From NCBI GenBank assembly GCA_017590115.1, contig JAGGNK010010225.1, forward strand, positions 9,536,834 through 9,600,833: DNA of 64,000 bases, in the 5' to 3' direction. Position 1 is the first letter of the stretch, and each line of letters opens with the position of its first letter. Below are positions 11,672-25,146 of this stretch, one piece after another. Below the pieces are notes generated by a model. That model was not told the DNA's origin and did not search any database. It was given only the letters and a program-made list of their open reading frames with translations. Source of the DNA: Montifringilla adamsi. Lineage: Eukaryota; Chordata; Aves; Passeriformes; Passeridae. A program made the translations under genes and the position numbers.

Positions 11672-14600
11672 GCCTGGCTACCTTATATTCCCTCTTCAGT
11701 TACCATCTACCTTTAAGGAGAGAGTATGCTGTGTATTGATATGCAAAAGCAAGCTCCAAAGTGACCTGCTGTGTTTGATAATTTCTCTACCAAGTAGCTT
11801 TTAAATTAGAGTTAACCTGAGATTTCAGAGAGTCTGCTCATTTGCACATCAATATCCTAGTGCTCCTCCTTAGTACTGGTGATGTCCCAGTGTTACTTTT
11901 AGGATAAGGTGGCTAGCTTTGATATTTAGAGATATGCGCACATGAGAAAGTTGGATGTGATCCTGGATAAAGTTCCAGAGTGTTTTGGCCAAATGCACAA
12001 GGGCATATGTTAGTGATACAGTAAGAACAACAACCTGGAAAATACTCATCACATCAATGCACTATGATAGGCAAAGAAATGCTTTGAGTAGCTGCAGACA
12101 GATTACACCAGCAGATGTGTAATTTTACTGCTGGAACATCACCTATTCTGGAGCTTCTGCCAGTGCTGCTGCATTGGCCAAGGGCACCTCACCCCCTGAC
12201 CCTGCATAGAGAAGCCATGCCAGTGGCATCCTGCTGCGCAAACATGGTCTTGGTGTTTGGAAAAGGTCCTGAAGAGCAGTGCTGAGGAAGTGTGAGTCTG
12301 CTGGCTTTCAAAAGATGAGGTGAAGAACAGACCTGTTACAACATATTTTAAGGCTGGCAGTCCTGTAGTGGCACAGAGATCAACCTCCAGTTCCTCTCCA
12401 GCTTTTGACATTGAAGCCTGAAAAATTCAAGTGAGGGAAATATAAGTGCTGTTTGCTGAGAGCAACAGTAATTTATCATCAAACAGTTCACAAGAAAAAG
12501 TGACAAATTCATCCTTGGGAATGCTAGCTCAGTCACCCAGCCTCTGGGTTTCACAGTCAGGATCACTGCAGGCAGCATGACAGCACCTTTGGATCTTTGT
12601 CTTCTTTGCATTCAATATTAAACAGAGGCTCTGGCCTTGTTAAGATGCAGTAATTACTGTTCAATACATTTGTCCTTTAGGATTTGGGGTGGCTTTTTCA
12701 GCTTTTGTACTAATGATTTGTGGTACTAACACCCAGTGATAGCTAAACGTGGGATACAAGTACATTTCTGGTGGATTTTGGCACTTACTGCTATGTCATA
12801 GCAATATAAATTATTTCTGGGTCTATCTTCTTAATGATATCAAGAACTGAAGTTCTTAGTGACATTAATTATGTTCTCACTGTGTCTTCAGTTCTTCCTC
12901 CCTCCCTGGTCAGACTCAGGAGTGCTTATAGAATTGCTTGGAGAAGAAATCCATAAAAGTTTGAAGCTTGCACCTTGTGGAAATATTTCCTATGTTATAT
13001 TATTTCCTATGTTAATGTCTGCTCATATAATTGAAGTGAAACAATTCCTATGAAGTAGTTCTCTGTGAAGAGTGTAAGGATTGAAATGTACCAGGTCAGG
13101 TGCACCAGGTATCTCTGCCTCCTGTTCTACACAGGAATAAGTGGTAGATGTGGACAGAGGCATATGACAAGAAGAAAAGCAACCCAGGAAATTACTTCAG
13201 TCTCCTCTGCTACTCTCTCACTGTTCTGTACACATTTTTCCAGTTTTCTACTGGCCTTATCCAGTGAGTGGAGGGCGCTCAGCACCTCTCACCAGCTGCT
13301 TTGCCTGTATCAATAGATGTATTAATATTAATAAATGTATTAATCTAGTCAAGTCCCTGGCATTTGACCTGAAAGTTGCAGAGGAAGGTGAGCCTCACAG
13401 GCAGGACTGGGTTAAGATGGGCTTCTCCTGGGGTCAAAAGCTCAAAAGAAGTGCTCATGTAAGTTGTGGAGGAGTGTAACATGATTATGACTATTTCAGT
13501 GTTTGCTTTCAGGGAAACTGCTTGTTCTTAATTCCACTTGTGTTACATGTACAGCAATAATGTCTTCAGACTCTGGAAATGTTACATTTCCTTTTAAAAG
13601 CCCAAGGGGGTAACTCAGGCACACAATCAATGCTTGTACTTTACTGGTCTCGATTTCCAGGCTCCAACATTCAAAAGGCTGCTTCATTCATTTTTCTCCT
13701 ATACCTTCTAAGCAAGGAGTAACCAACATCTGAGTGGAGAAAATGTTAACAAATTCCATTGGTGGCCCTCTTTTGTCAGTTCTAGAATTGTGATTGCTGG
13801 ATAACATTAAAGTAAATTAACCCTTTAAAGATGGACAAACAAAAAATCCCGAGAAAAAACCCAAAGGTTCTGAAGTTCAAATAATATACTGCTATTGCCA
13901 CAGCATTGTGGAATTGTAATGAAAACTGTTGTCGCCAGTAAAAAGCCTTGTGCTCAGTCAGGAACCGTTCCTAACAACCTGACAGATGTCATTTGAGTGT
14001 GGAAATGTGTGTTACATTGTCTTCCTATTTAATTGCTCCAATTTTATTTAGAGAGGAGGTATTAGGGAACACCTTCAAAGCAACTAGAAAAGGTTAGTTG
14101 TGGGATAGGTAGAAGGCTGTTCTCTCACTGGGATCTTCAAAAAGCAAAGATTTGTAAAGCTTTCAAGATGACTGGGGACAGGATTGACTTCTTGTTAAAT
14201 CAGATAGGGACCTAATTAGAGATTTATGAAAGCAACAAAGCACCCTGCAGCAGGCAGTTTCCCTGCTGGGAGAAAACTCACTGAAACATGAGGGTAAGGC
14301 TAATAGCAGCTACTAAGAAGGAAAAAAAAATAATAAAAATCCCAACTCCCTTTTAACTGTTTTAAACCCTCAAGCAATTGGGCTTCACTTGTCAGGGTTG
14401 AGAGGAGATAGCCTGCCTTGTCTGATATGAAGACAAGCGACTCAAATCTGTTGCCAAGGGCCACAGGGAAGGGTTGAAAAAAAGACTACAGTGGTCAGCA
14501 GATGAGCTGATAGCTCCCCTCCAAGTAGAGGGATGAATTAGCCTTACAGTTGCTAAACTCAGGATAACAAGTCTAAAAGCCTAAAAAAAAGCCTGAAGCT

Positions 14601-15253
14601 TTGCTTCCTCATTGGGAAAATAACCTTTGAATGGATCTCTGGAGCAGGAGAAAGAGATCAAGGAAAATGTGTCAATTTGGGATAATAAAGGAAGCAGAAG
14701 GGCCATAAACAGAGCAGATATGCATCCCTAGGCAGCATCCACCTTTTTTTCTTTTAGCAATTGACAGTGGCCCTCAAGGTGTTGTTACACATGATGAGTT
14801 GTCAGACTTGATACTGCATTTCTTCTTCTTGCCATTTGCATAATATATGACCCTTTGCTTTTGCGTATATGAAACAATCTTGTGATAGAAATGTCAACAC
14901 ATGGGGGAAAATTATCCACATTCCATCTGTTTTGGTGCATTCATTTTTTCTGAATGCATTTTTTGCAAATGAAATATGAAGACTGACCCAAAATTTTAAT
15001 TTTGGGTTTCCTTTTTCTATTGCAACCAACAGAGGCTGAAGTCTGAAAACTGAGAAAGCTTCAGGGCAGCAACCTGAATAACTTCACTTACAGAAAGATT
15101 CTGTCATAGAAAAAGGCATTCATAACTCAGAAACAACATTTCTGTGTTCAGCCCAAATTGGCAGTCTGACCAGGGTGGGCCTTCTTTTGCACTTTCCAAG
15201 TGAGTGAAAAAAATGCTTGTCATTGCATGGGTAAAATTATTATTATTTTAATA
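11672..15253. other. Unannotated AT-rich noncoding stretch
   Basis: No gene, transposon or structured RNA is recognised. Short imperfect duplications are present, such as TTTCCTATGTTA twice near 12987-13014 and ATGTATTAAT twice near 13317-13343. Open frames of 60-90 codons appear on both strands without recognisable protein features. Confidence 0.6.
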
Positions 15254-15287
15254 CATTGCAGTGCCAGGAATGCATTGCAATGCCAGG
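15254..15287. repeat. Short tandem duplication, 19-bp period
   Basis: CATTGCAGTGCCAGG at 15254-15268 recurs as CATTGCAATGCCAGG at 15273-15287, one mismatch in 15. This is local slippage; no function is inferred. Confidence 0.75.
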
Positions 15288-15404
15288 GGGTTTCAAATTA
15301 GAAAATAAACAATGAAAATTAATGAAAACCTCTCCTCATGATAAGCTCACTTATTTAGCACTGAAGAGGTGACAAAGGTCATGCCTGTGTATGATACCAT
15401 TCTA

Positions 15405-15452
15405 GATGAAAACAAAACTTCCAGTTTTGTTTTCATCCAGTTTTGTTTTCAG
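15405..15452. repeat. Perfect 15-bp inverted repeat with a third direct copy
   Basis: GATGAAAACAAAACT at 15405-15419 is followed by a 3-base spacer and its exact reverse complement AGTTTTGTTTTCATC at 15423-15437. The right arm is then repeated directly as CCAGTTTTGTTTTCAG at 15437-15452, with a period of 16 bases from 15421. The stem is AT-rich and the loop short, so a cruciform or a transcribed hairpin is possible. It is far shorter than a typical pre-miRNA stem, so no RNA gene is called. Confidence 0.85.
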
Positions 15453-18400
15453 TATTTTCCCTAATAAATGTTGAATGCTTTAGTAACGCTTGCATGCTTA
15501 AGTAATATATGCAGGCTCTGCTAGTTTAATTTTCATAAACTTGATTGATTCAAATGTTGATTTTACTACTACAGCTTTTATATCCCTGTCTAATCAAACT
15601 ACATGTTTATTATTTCAATTTTACATATTTTAGTAATTGGGTTGTGTACCTTAATAGTACAGTAAGGTTTTGCATAGTTTGCTAAGGAAAAAGCTGACTT
15701 GATACTCTTTCTCCTGTTTTAGTGCTGTATTTTTAATTTTTCTCCATCAAGCTAAGCTCTTAAGAAATTACTTTACAGGAGAAGTGTATGACAAGTTGAA
15801 GGGAATTAAATGAGACTCAATTGGCTCAATTCATTAGCTCTTGCATTCCAGCATTACTGCTGCTTATCACTCGGGATTCCTGCTCTGCAGCTGCCTTAGC
15901 CTGATACAGTGTTCATGGCTTTCCAGATTCATGCAAGTAGGCCCAATTCCTGTATTGTTTTTATGGCCTTCCGCTTGGAAAAGGAAAATGGCTGAGTCTC
16001 AAACTTGTAACAAATACTTGGTTTTGTCTGCTGCTTTTCCATCATAGATAAAATCCACAAAAATAATTAATTATTTGTTTCCCAGAATTTCACTTTTCAA
16101 ACTAAATATTCAAATAACTTGCAATGTGAAGTGCCAAATTCAAGACTTCCTGTGAAAACTAGAGGTGTATCTAGTTGGACGTATTAAAAATGAAGTTTCC
16201 CAACTTGATAGTTAGCCTTGCTAAAGCCTCCACCTTTAGCAGTTGCAAGTCTTGTCCTTTGAAACATATTTTGGTTCTGTTTGCTTGTCTCATCATCTGC
16301 CCTCATAACAAATTTTTTTCACTTTCTGCTCCTACATTATTTGACTTGCATACATATATGCCATCCAAATATTTCAAGGAATGTTTTTCGTTACTGCATA
16401 TTTTTAAAACATTGGTAACTGAAAAAGTTAAGGTCCTAAGTCTGAGTTTTAGCACAGTGCAAAAAGGTTTTTTCAATAATTTGGTATCAAAATATTCAGG
16501 TCGATTCAGGAATTTATTTTTGCTGATGCACTCCGTTAAAAACTAGACAGCCTCTGTGAATTGCCAATGTTGTTGAATGAGCCTAGGTACTTCTGGGGAG
16601 AGGGATTACTGGGTATCATTTGAAAACTATGTTTGTTCATGTTTTATATTACCAGAGGGGCTGTTATGCTTATTTTTAAAATAGATTGTGTGATCAATAC
16701 ATGAATTAATGTAATTTATTGATTCAGCTTTATGTGTTAATAGCTTGACACCTATGCCTCAGTAGGACTGTATTTTAAGCAAGTTCCTTTATGTGTGTTT
16801 TATAAATGGGATGATGACTTAAAGTAGGGGTGACAGGTGGATTGTTTGGTGGGAAGTATCTTTTCTCTGATCTTCTTCTCCCCTTTATCACTCTTTTGTA
16901 CACTTTCCAGCACGTTGCATCTCACGGGTTGGAGTGGATTTGTGGCTGACAAGGGCTCGAGTAGAAGGGCTCTGAGGAATGTGTTGGTGCTGCTGGGAGT
17001 GGCAGCTGTGATTTAGTGGGTGGCAGTCTGTCTGTGGAGTTAGAATTGAACTGCCAGCTCAGTCTGGAGTTTAGGACACTGCTAGAGCTGCTGGGTTTTG
17101 GGTGAAACTTAAAACCAAGGTTTTGTTTGTTTGTTTGTTGTCATTAAAGACTTCTGGTGAACATCCTCTACTGAGCTGTTGTTTGGCAGTGCATTAAGAG
17201 TTGTTTTTCAGAAGTGGATTAAGAGATCCTTTTGTCTGGTTTCCTAAGCACTTAAGAATTTGGGGGATAAAAAATACCACATAAATGTAAGTTACTATAA
17301 TAATAATAATAAAATGAAAACACTCTCTTCTTAACTTTACAATCAGGAGCACATCAATAATAAAAGGAAAGAAAAGGTAGCTCAAGGCTTCTTTAAGACA
17401 TAAATTCAGAAATTGTTGACCAGATGTGGGTTAAGATCACCTTTAAGTCAAGCTTTGGGCTTCAAGTTAAAGGCTGAACCTTGTCTAAGATTCAGATTCT
17501 AGCTTAGTGGCAATGAAATTCCATAAAAATCTCCAGTAAGATTTAATCTCAACACTGTGAAAATTTCTTGAAATCATCTGTTTTCCTGAGGTTCTCATAT
17601 TTTTCTTCATTTTGAAATAGGTTTCTTCTCCCCAACTTGTGAAAGACAAGAGAGCAGAAGGACTGGATTTCAGTTTTCCAATATGACTTAGTGCCAAGCC
17701 TTGGACAGCAGTGATTCATGCCTGGATTAATCTCTGGGCCTTGGTTTGAATGCCAGACATAGAAATGGTTTTGGAAGGAGAGAGAGAGGACACTCATATA
17801 CAATACCCTGTAGCTTTACTGATCCCATGTTTAACATAACTCTGCAAGTTTTCACTTGTCACTTTTAAGACTCGCTTGATAAGCAAAATTGTGTAGGTAT
17901 TTATGCACACTTAGACTTAGAACTAAACTATCCATGCATCATTTACAATTGCTCACAGTTAGCACTTTAAGAATGCAGGGAAACACATGCCTTTAACCCA
18001 TCACTTTCTAGCTCTGGGATAATCCATTTTGCTGAGTACTTTACTTATCTTTGCACAGGTCAGCACTTTTCTGTCACACAGGCTGGTGGTACTTGTCTGG
18101 GCAATATAGTAATTGATCAATACTCTCTGTAATCATGGCATGAGCCACTCTTCATTCCTCAAATCTTGTCTTTGCCTCATCTCTTCCATTTACTGTAGGA
18201 TCTGTCTGGGGACAGAATGGAAGTACTTTCTAGCTGGCAGTTGTAAAAGGGGCTCTGTCCAGGTGGGCATGTCAAAGGAAATTCTCCTCCAGAGATTAAA
18301 GTGGTGGAAAAAGCTAATTTGGGGATAAGTCAGACAGCTGTATCACAGTTTGTGATGCATAGATCTGTGATAAGGAACTGCTGGCAGAAATACTTAGCTA

Positions 18401-21400
18401 TTTGAAAACACAGTTGACTAGTAATCATGGGCTGTGGGGATCAACTTGGGAAGAAATGCTGTCCAACAAAATGATGTGGCATAACATCAGAAATCTTATA
18501 CAAATAAAAGATGATGGGGCCATCAGTTTCATTCACTTACATAGAGGGGTGGGTGTCTGAGAAACAAGAATTCTGGTATGGAAAAAAAAATGTAAAGTGT
18601 TTGTTGTTCGCTTTTGTCTTGTAATGCAATGAGGCCTCAGGTTCAACCAGTTTTAATAGAAGGAAAAAATTCCAGCTCAGGAGATCCAGCATTTTAACAG
18701 CTGAGACAAACCCAGGAAGTGTGGTTGTTTGGGAATTTCATCCTGTGTGTTCACAACTTACCTATTCCCTTTGCAGCCGCTCCATTCTGGATCCCTCAAA
18801 CCTTTGTAAAAGTTATGGAAATGACATCTCCCAATAAAATGTTCAAATTGATGGATCTGCATTTTTCCATTAAAAATGGTTTAAAACATTCTTTATCCAA
18901 TCTTACTTTCATTTTTATGAGTAGGTGAGGAGATGCAAAGGAATGGTACTGTTTGAACAGTAGGACAATATTCTGTAGGAAAAGCTGTCAGACCCAAAAT
19001 TATATAGCTCATTAACTATGCAACCTAATCTGTGTCTGCCTGCTGCCAAAATTGTGAGCCCTGTGAAGACAGTAAAAAAACTTCCCCAAAGATGCATTCA
19101 AGCTCTTGGTAGAGGGCTAAATAACTTCAATTTCTGTTAAAGCTAGAACTTTCAGCATTGCCTCCTGCATATAATGGGTGTACATGTGGAATATTTGCAT
19201 GACTTTTTCTGTGTCTCTAGAGAGCAGAGTATTTGGGCTGAGAAAATCACAAGACTGCAACCAAGAACATCAAAATATATGCATACACTTTAAGTTGTTC
19301 CAGCAAAGGAAACTCACTTTCATTGAAGTACTGTAAGTTGATCTAAGTGAGTTTTCTGATGTAATGAACTTTATCGCTTTGATCCCCATGAAGAATCCAT
19401 CTGAGTCAGAGCCAGAAAAACATGTAAATCTGACACTACAATAGGAACATTTGTTTAAAATGAGTAACACATCTTGATAGGGGTTTTTTTGATAGCTAAA
19501 ACAAACTTTATGCAATACAGTTTTGAAAGCTTGTTGGAAAATGAATGGATAAAATTCATTTTAAAATAAAATTCATGTTTCAGCTCGAGAGTCAGCTATA
19601 CAGTCAGATTGCTTCTTTCACTTTGATTCAGCGTAATAAAAAGCTAAATCCTCTGAAGAGCTATTGTACCAAACTGACTATGTCTGTTATGGTGGAGCAC
19701 ATATTACTGTAATGAACCAGTTTCACACAGATAATTGTCATGGCAATGGGAAGCAAAGCAGAGACACAGATGTGCGTTGTGTTCTGCTGGTCCTGCCAAT
19801 GGTTATTTGAAAGTCTGAAATCAAACAGAGATGAGCATGTGTGCCTTAGGTTGCTGCACAGGGTTTTCTGGTTTCCTACCAGGGTTTGTGCAAACAATTA
19901 AAAACATGTATTATCAAATAAAGCTCATGCTGCTTCTTTCCATCAATATTTTCTCTGAATATGCAAAAAAAAGAAGGCCCTGGCAACTGCAGATTTTGGT
20001 CGTAAAATCTGATAGTCAGGAATATGTTTAGCACATTTTTTCAGAGTATTTAAATGTCCGTCAGCTCACCAGAGTTCTTTACAAAAATACAAAATTTAAA
20101 GCTTAATACTCTCATAATGGTCATCAGAACTCTCAAGGAGAGACATCTGCAGGCAGTGCCCCTGCGGACTGTCAGCTGATATATTATCAATTAGCCAGCA
20201 GACTGGCCAAACACATCTGTGCTATGTTTTGCCTGAAGATTGCTGAATCACATTGCCTGGTATCTAAAACAGCGATGACTAAGTGTATTAGAAAGGGCAA
20301 GATGATGACCAAGCAAATATAGAGAAAAATCTGCTCCCTGTTTTCAAACCCTTGTGTACACAGTTGTGTTTATAACCTTTTCTATGTGTCTCACATTGAA
20401 CAGTGAGTACAAGTAGCCCCCAGGCAACACCACCAAATTGCTGCAGTACCACTTCTTACATGGGAGCTATTTAGAGAAACTTAATTTGTAAACACATTTT
20501 AGAAGATAAAGAATCAAGATACTATGGTTTCTGGAATAATCTGTGTCAATAATTTCTGAAATAACTCAATTAACTGAGTTAGCTCCATAGCTCACTTTTA
20601 ATAAAAGTATGAGACTTGAATGAAAATTATTGGGAAAAAAAAAAAGGTGAAAACTTAAATTAGAAACATCCATTTTTACAAGATGCTGTGAGGGAAATGT
20701 CAACAACAACATTCTGAGTGATTTTTTTGGCTCAATGGTGTATCAACCTCTCTACATGCCATAATTTATGATTTCTTTTAGGGACTGTAACACTGGCATA
20801 GCAAGAAACATCAGCTGAGGTGAGTGGCTGGCTGACAAACCAATTTAAGATGATGATAAGCACAGCAATGGTGAGAGGATGTGCAGGGCTGAGATTTCCC
20901 CACATTCAGTGTAGGCCTCTTGCTTTTGGATGAAATAAAGTATGAGCAGATGAGTAACAGAAGAGGGCAGTGAGGGAAGACAGTAAAGACACTAATCTTT
21001 CCCAGCTGAGATGGGAAGGCTTTGTGGAAGGACTAATTTCAGGCCAAAAATATTATGAATAATAGACATTATTTCTGTAAAGAGAACATTAGTTTTAAGC
21101 CCACAGGGAGGATTTCTAATAATAACACAGAAAGAAATCTAACAGAAAGCATTCTAATATTTTTCATCCATAGGATCAACACCATCAATGAGTATGGGCA
21201 AGAAGCTGATTGAATGTTATCTTCTATAACAGGAATTTACTTCTTCATCCAAAATGAAAACAAAACTCTGAAAAAATATGTTTTACTGTTTCCTCTCTCT
21301 CTTATGTATGGAATATAATCTGCTAGCTGTGGTTCTGTCCCTTTGGTGTTTGCGGAATTCAGATTTTTCAAGTCCTTTATCTGCACCATAACCACTGGGC

Positions 21401-21541
21401 CTTCTACAGAAGGGAGCATGTGGGGAGACATGGGAAGTCCCCCCCACTGTGTGACTGTGGGAACATCACTTGGCATTGGTCTTTGCAGAACCTGTTTGCT
21501 GTAGATGGTGCTGAGGCAGTTTAGTGGGCACTGCCTCTTGG
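15453..21541. other. Unannotated AT-rich noncoding stretch
   Basis: No supportable gene. Low-complexity patches include a GTTT-type run at about 17122-17140 and an AAT-type run at about 17297-17313. The piece 16910-17150 is more GC-rich and guanine-skewed than its surroundings and could be a degraded old repeat, but I cannot match it to a family. Confidence 0.6.
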
Positions 21542-21601
21542 AGTGTGCGTGCACACGTGCACACCTCGTGTGTGCATGTGTGCACGTGTATGGGTGTACA
21601 C
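21542..21601. repeat. Alternating purine-pyrimidine (GT/CA/CG) tract
   Basis: About 60 bases of imperfect GT, GC and CA dinucleotides, for example GTGTGCGTGCACACGTGCAC and TGTGCATGTGTGCACGTG, with several CACGTG or GCAC palindromes. Alternating purine-pyrimidine DNA of this kind is prone to left-handed Z-DNA and to length variation. It lies just upstream of the LTR fragment. Confidence 0.75.
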
Positions 21602-21636
21602 TCATTGGCAAATGTTTTTTTTTTTGGAGCAGTGAG

Positions 21637-21814
21637 AAGTTTTATTGTTTAATATTGTTTGGGTCTATTGTTCAATAAACAGGTTTCTTTCCACTTTTTC
21701 TCCAAGGAGATATTTTCTCCCGAACCGGTTGGGGGTGGGGAGGAGCAATTGAATCTGCTTTTGTAGAGAAGCCCCTTTGGGGGTTATCTCCCAAACTTGC
21801 CCTAAACCAGGACA
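21637..21814 (+). mobile_element. LTR 3'-end fragment of an endogenous retrovirus (ERVL-like)
   Basis: The segment resembles the R-U5 end of avian class III (ERVL-type) LTRs. It has a TTTATTGTTTAATATTG lead, a polyadenylation signal AATAAA at 21674-21679, a pyrimidine-rich stretch, then CGAACCGGTTGGGGG at 21721-21735. It closes with CCCAAACTTGCCC and the terminal AAACCAGGACA ending near 21814. The U3 part is missing or unrecognisable, and no retroviral gene is visible on either side, so this is a truncated or degraded solo LTR. The family assignment is from memory of bird LTR ends. The polyadenylation signal and the CA end are seen directly. Confidence 0.6.
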
Positions 21815-21817
21815 GTA

Positions 21818-21843
21818 ATCAATGGATCAAATCAATGGATCAA
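21818..21843. repeat. 13-bp direct repeat beside the LTR end
   Basis: ATCAATGGATCAA occurs back to back at 21818-21830 and 21831-21843, followed by a degenerate third copy (ATCAAATGGATC). It begins immediately after the LTR terminus. It is too long for an ERV target-site duplication and is probably slippage. Confidence 0.7.
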
Positions 21844-21855
21844 ATGTCATCAAAT

Positions 21856-24800
21856 GGATCCTGCCTTCTCCTTACATCACTTTTTTGACCTGACTGACAG
21901 TGGTGCCCTCCATGATCTTGTTGAAGGCTTTCAACCCAACATCTTGGGTTGCCACAACCAAAGCGACTGGGAACATTCCCAGATGCAGAATGTTACCCAC
22001 CTGGTTCAGCTTGCTGCTGAAAGTTGAAATGCCAATAGGTTTCAAGGATCATATTCGCAGACTTGAATGCTGGTGTTCTGCCAAGTCCCTTTAGGGGCTG
22101 TAGAAGGATGCACAGCTCCTTTTGCTGTGCCTACCCTGGCAGGCAGAGCAGAGCAGCAGCAAAGGGCAGGCAGTTGTCCATGCTCTGTGATTCCTGCATG
22201 CTCACAGGCACAGGGACTGCTGTGCTGATTGCTCTTCTTCCAAACAACACACAGACATGCTTCAGGGGAGAGCATGTGCCAGGGTCCATTCCCATCAGGC
22301 AATTTCAACTCAAACACCCCGAGTTTGGGGGTGGGGAAGGGAAAGAGGCTGTGGTATGTAGAGCTGAGCCGTGCTGTGCTGCCTGGCCCCAGGGCCAGAG
22401 CATGATCCCTGGTTGTTTTACTCACTAGACATTTCCTGTGTGTCTCAATTCTCAGTCTGTTCAAGAGCAAGAGAAGAACTTCCCCCCTTTACAAAAAATA
22501 TGTGCCTTTTTAATGTGCTACAGGAATAGGTGCTATTTTAAGTATTCACCAGAGATGAAGCCAATATTTTTTCAGTCTGCTGGGAGAGTGGATCCATGGT
22601 AAGAAATCTTAGCCCTGCAATCCAGATTCTGTCTGAGTTTCAATCTGCAGAGATCTCCAAGTATGCAGTTGTTTGAGTTTGCTGTTCAAGTCTGGCCCAC
22701 TCTTGATAGCATTTGTGCAAAGCTGAAGTTTGAAATTGAACCGGACAGGAAGGCAAGACGGGTTCAACTTCATTGCTCTGCCTGTTGGGTTGCTTCCTCT
22801 CTGGGCAATGTAAAAAAAGTCAACCGTATTATTTTTCCTTTTCCATGGCCAGGGCCAAAGAATGCAGGAAAATTCGCCAAGAGTAGAAAAAAAATTGAGT
22901 TCTGCTATAGCTTCAGGGGTCCAGGATACTTGCCTTTCTCATCAGAGAGAGAGCAACCAGACTGATATACTATTTTCCATCAATCAAGTCAGCAAAGCCA
23001 GGCAGAGCACTTCCTTTGACATCAATGCAGTGGTGACAGTTGTAGAGTTAATGCATTCCTGCTTAATGGAATACCATAAATCTAGGTTCAATGCTGCCAA
23101 AATAATGGCTGCAGTTCTCACTGGTGAAGTCAGCTCTCTCCCTGCATTCCCATGGGCCTAAAACAGTTTGGATATAGAACTAATAGTATTATTTACTGGT
23201 ATTAATAAGAATTTCTAAGGCAGTTTACAAGGATGTTTTACCTGTTCAAAGTGATCCTATTGCCTCTCGGTTGAGCTCACATCTGCCTTTTAATAAAGGC
23301 ATCATATTTCACAGCTTCAGAAGAATTATATTCCTTGTTTGAAACCACAGGACAAATCAGAAAGAAACAATTTATATTTTTTTCCAGGAAGATGTTTGGA
23401 ATGTGTCAGAGTCTCCCTAACGTAAACACAGGTTTCTCAGGTTTAGTGTCTTATTTCTAAGGAAATATGTAAGACAGAATTCAAATGTGACAGTAGGGTA
23501 TAATGCTGATACAGGAGGGGAAAGTTCATTGATTAATTCACTAGCTGGATTATATTTGGGTACCAATGAGGGAAAACCCCCAGGTATACCTGCTCAGGAA
23601 ATAATCAGATCAGAGTTAGAGATACATGGGAGGTTCAAATGAAAGTCAGACCTCTTTGCAATCTCAGGGAATGGCTTTGCCAGTGGGGTGTGTAAGCAAG
23701 TGGCCTGCAGAAGGAGGAATAATGGATGCACAGTCTGCATCACAGGGAAAAGCCCTGACACCACAGGCAGCAGAGCAGCTACCAAGCATTTCCTTCACAG
23801 TATCTTGATCCTCTTTCTCCTCTCCCACAAGAATTTACTCAGCCCCCAAGGGGATGTTATTTGGGATTGTATAACTTGCTGGAGTTAAACAGCTTTATAG
23901 CACTATTCAGGCACAAGGCTTTACCTCTCACTTACAAGTTTATTTCACTCTGCAGGGATCATAAAGCAACTTTCAAATTACCAGCCAGTACTGCTGGGGC
24001 ACAGAAGAAACCATTGTGGTACAAAGTCCACGTGAGCATAAGATGTAAGTGTAACAATGCTTTTAACCCCTCTCTGCATGGGAATCTGGAAACAGATGGT
24101 AAATGCCCAGAGGACAGGTGGTGCTGAGGGGGGAGGAAGGAGGTGGACCATAAGCATTTTGGTTCAGGTAATCTGTATCTTGGTTCAGTGCACTTCCAAA
24201 AGAGCAAGCATGTGACCGGGGCTTCCCCATAGGCCCCCCTCAGTGAAAGCAACAACATCCCTGCCTTCCCATCCTCTGGAGGGGACCTCACCAACATATA
24301 GGTGGTGATGAGAGCAATGCCCTAATGCTGCCCACCCTCTAAAGGAAATGAAAATTATTGCCCGTATTTAACAGCAGTCTATTAACTTTGGTGTTTGACT
24401 TAAGCATCCACAAGTAATCATACAAAATCTCAGCTCTGGTTGTTCTTGCAGACCTAGACACTCACTCACAAAGCAAATGTGCAGGATGCAAATAAAACAT
24501 AAGCAGAAGGTAGCCTAGGGGGTCCAAGCCCTGAAGGCATATAACGTGTTGATTCAATTTTTGGAAGGGATTTCTTGTTTGTTAAACCAACCACTTGAAA
24601 TTAATTGGAAAGTAAAGTCTTGATCTTGGCACATTTAAATCATAAATATTCAACTTTCATTTAGCACCTAAATAAAGCCAACAGTGAAGGTCAGACTTGG
24701 AGAGGGATAACAGGACTTGCACGCTGTCAGTCGGTGGAAGCTGTTGGTGTTAGCTCAGCTCACAGGACACGAGTGCAGGGGGAGTGACGCTGGCTCCAGC

Positions 24801-25106
24801 TGCAGACACTTTGGTCCGGCTGTGGGGAGCTTGGCCTTTGGTCCAGACCAATGAAGACATAACAGCAAAGAAGCAACACACATGAGGTTGCTCATGGTGC
24901 TGTGCTGATGTGAGTGTTTGACTTCTGGGCCAGACAGGCTTGCATCTGTCCAACTCGGTGCATGGGCTCATGCAGACAGGCATGCACTAAATCTGATCCC
25001 AGGGCCATTCCCTGACAGAACCACAAAATCAACACATGTGCATTCACTGCTTTCTAGAGTACACCGGATTTAAGGAGCAGAATAATTTGTAGTGGCTTGA
25101 CTACTG

Positions 25107-25107
<1 letters not shown>
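21856..25107. other. Unannotated stretch with GC-richer patches
   Basis: No gene is supported. 22090-22430 and 24110-24310 are richer in GC than the average of the window but are not CpG islands. On the minus strand a stop-terminated open frame of about 58 codons (21872-22045) looks somewhat protein-like; it is treated as a low-confidence observation. Overlapping open frames of 121 and 142 codons at 22042-22470 appear to be by-products of the GC-rich composition. Confidence 0.5.

Positions 25108-25146
<39 letters not shown>

Noticed and set aside
18341..18372. Inverted TATCACAG ... CTGTGATA
   Set aside because: An 8-bp stem over a 16-base loop is common by chance.
22042..22470. 142-codon minus-strand frame and a 121-codon + frame over the same DNA
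   Set aside because: Both are open because the region is GC-richer and poor in stop words. The translations show no family.
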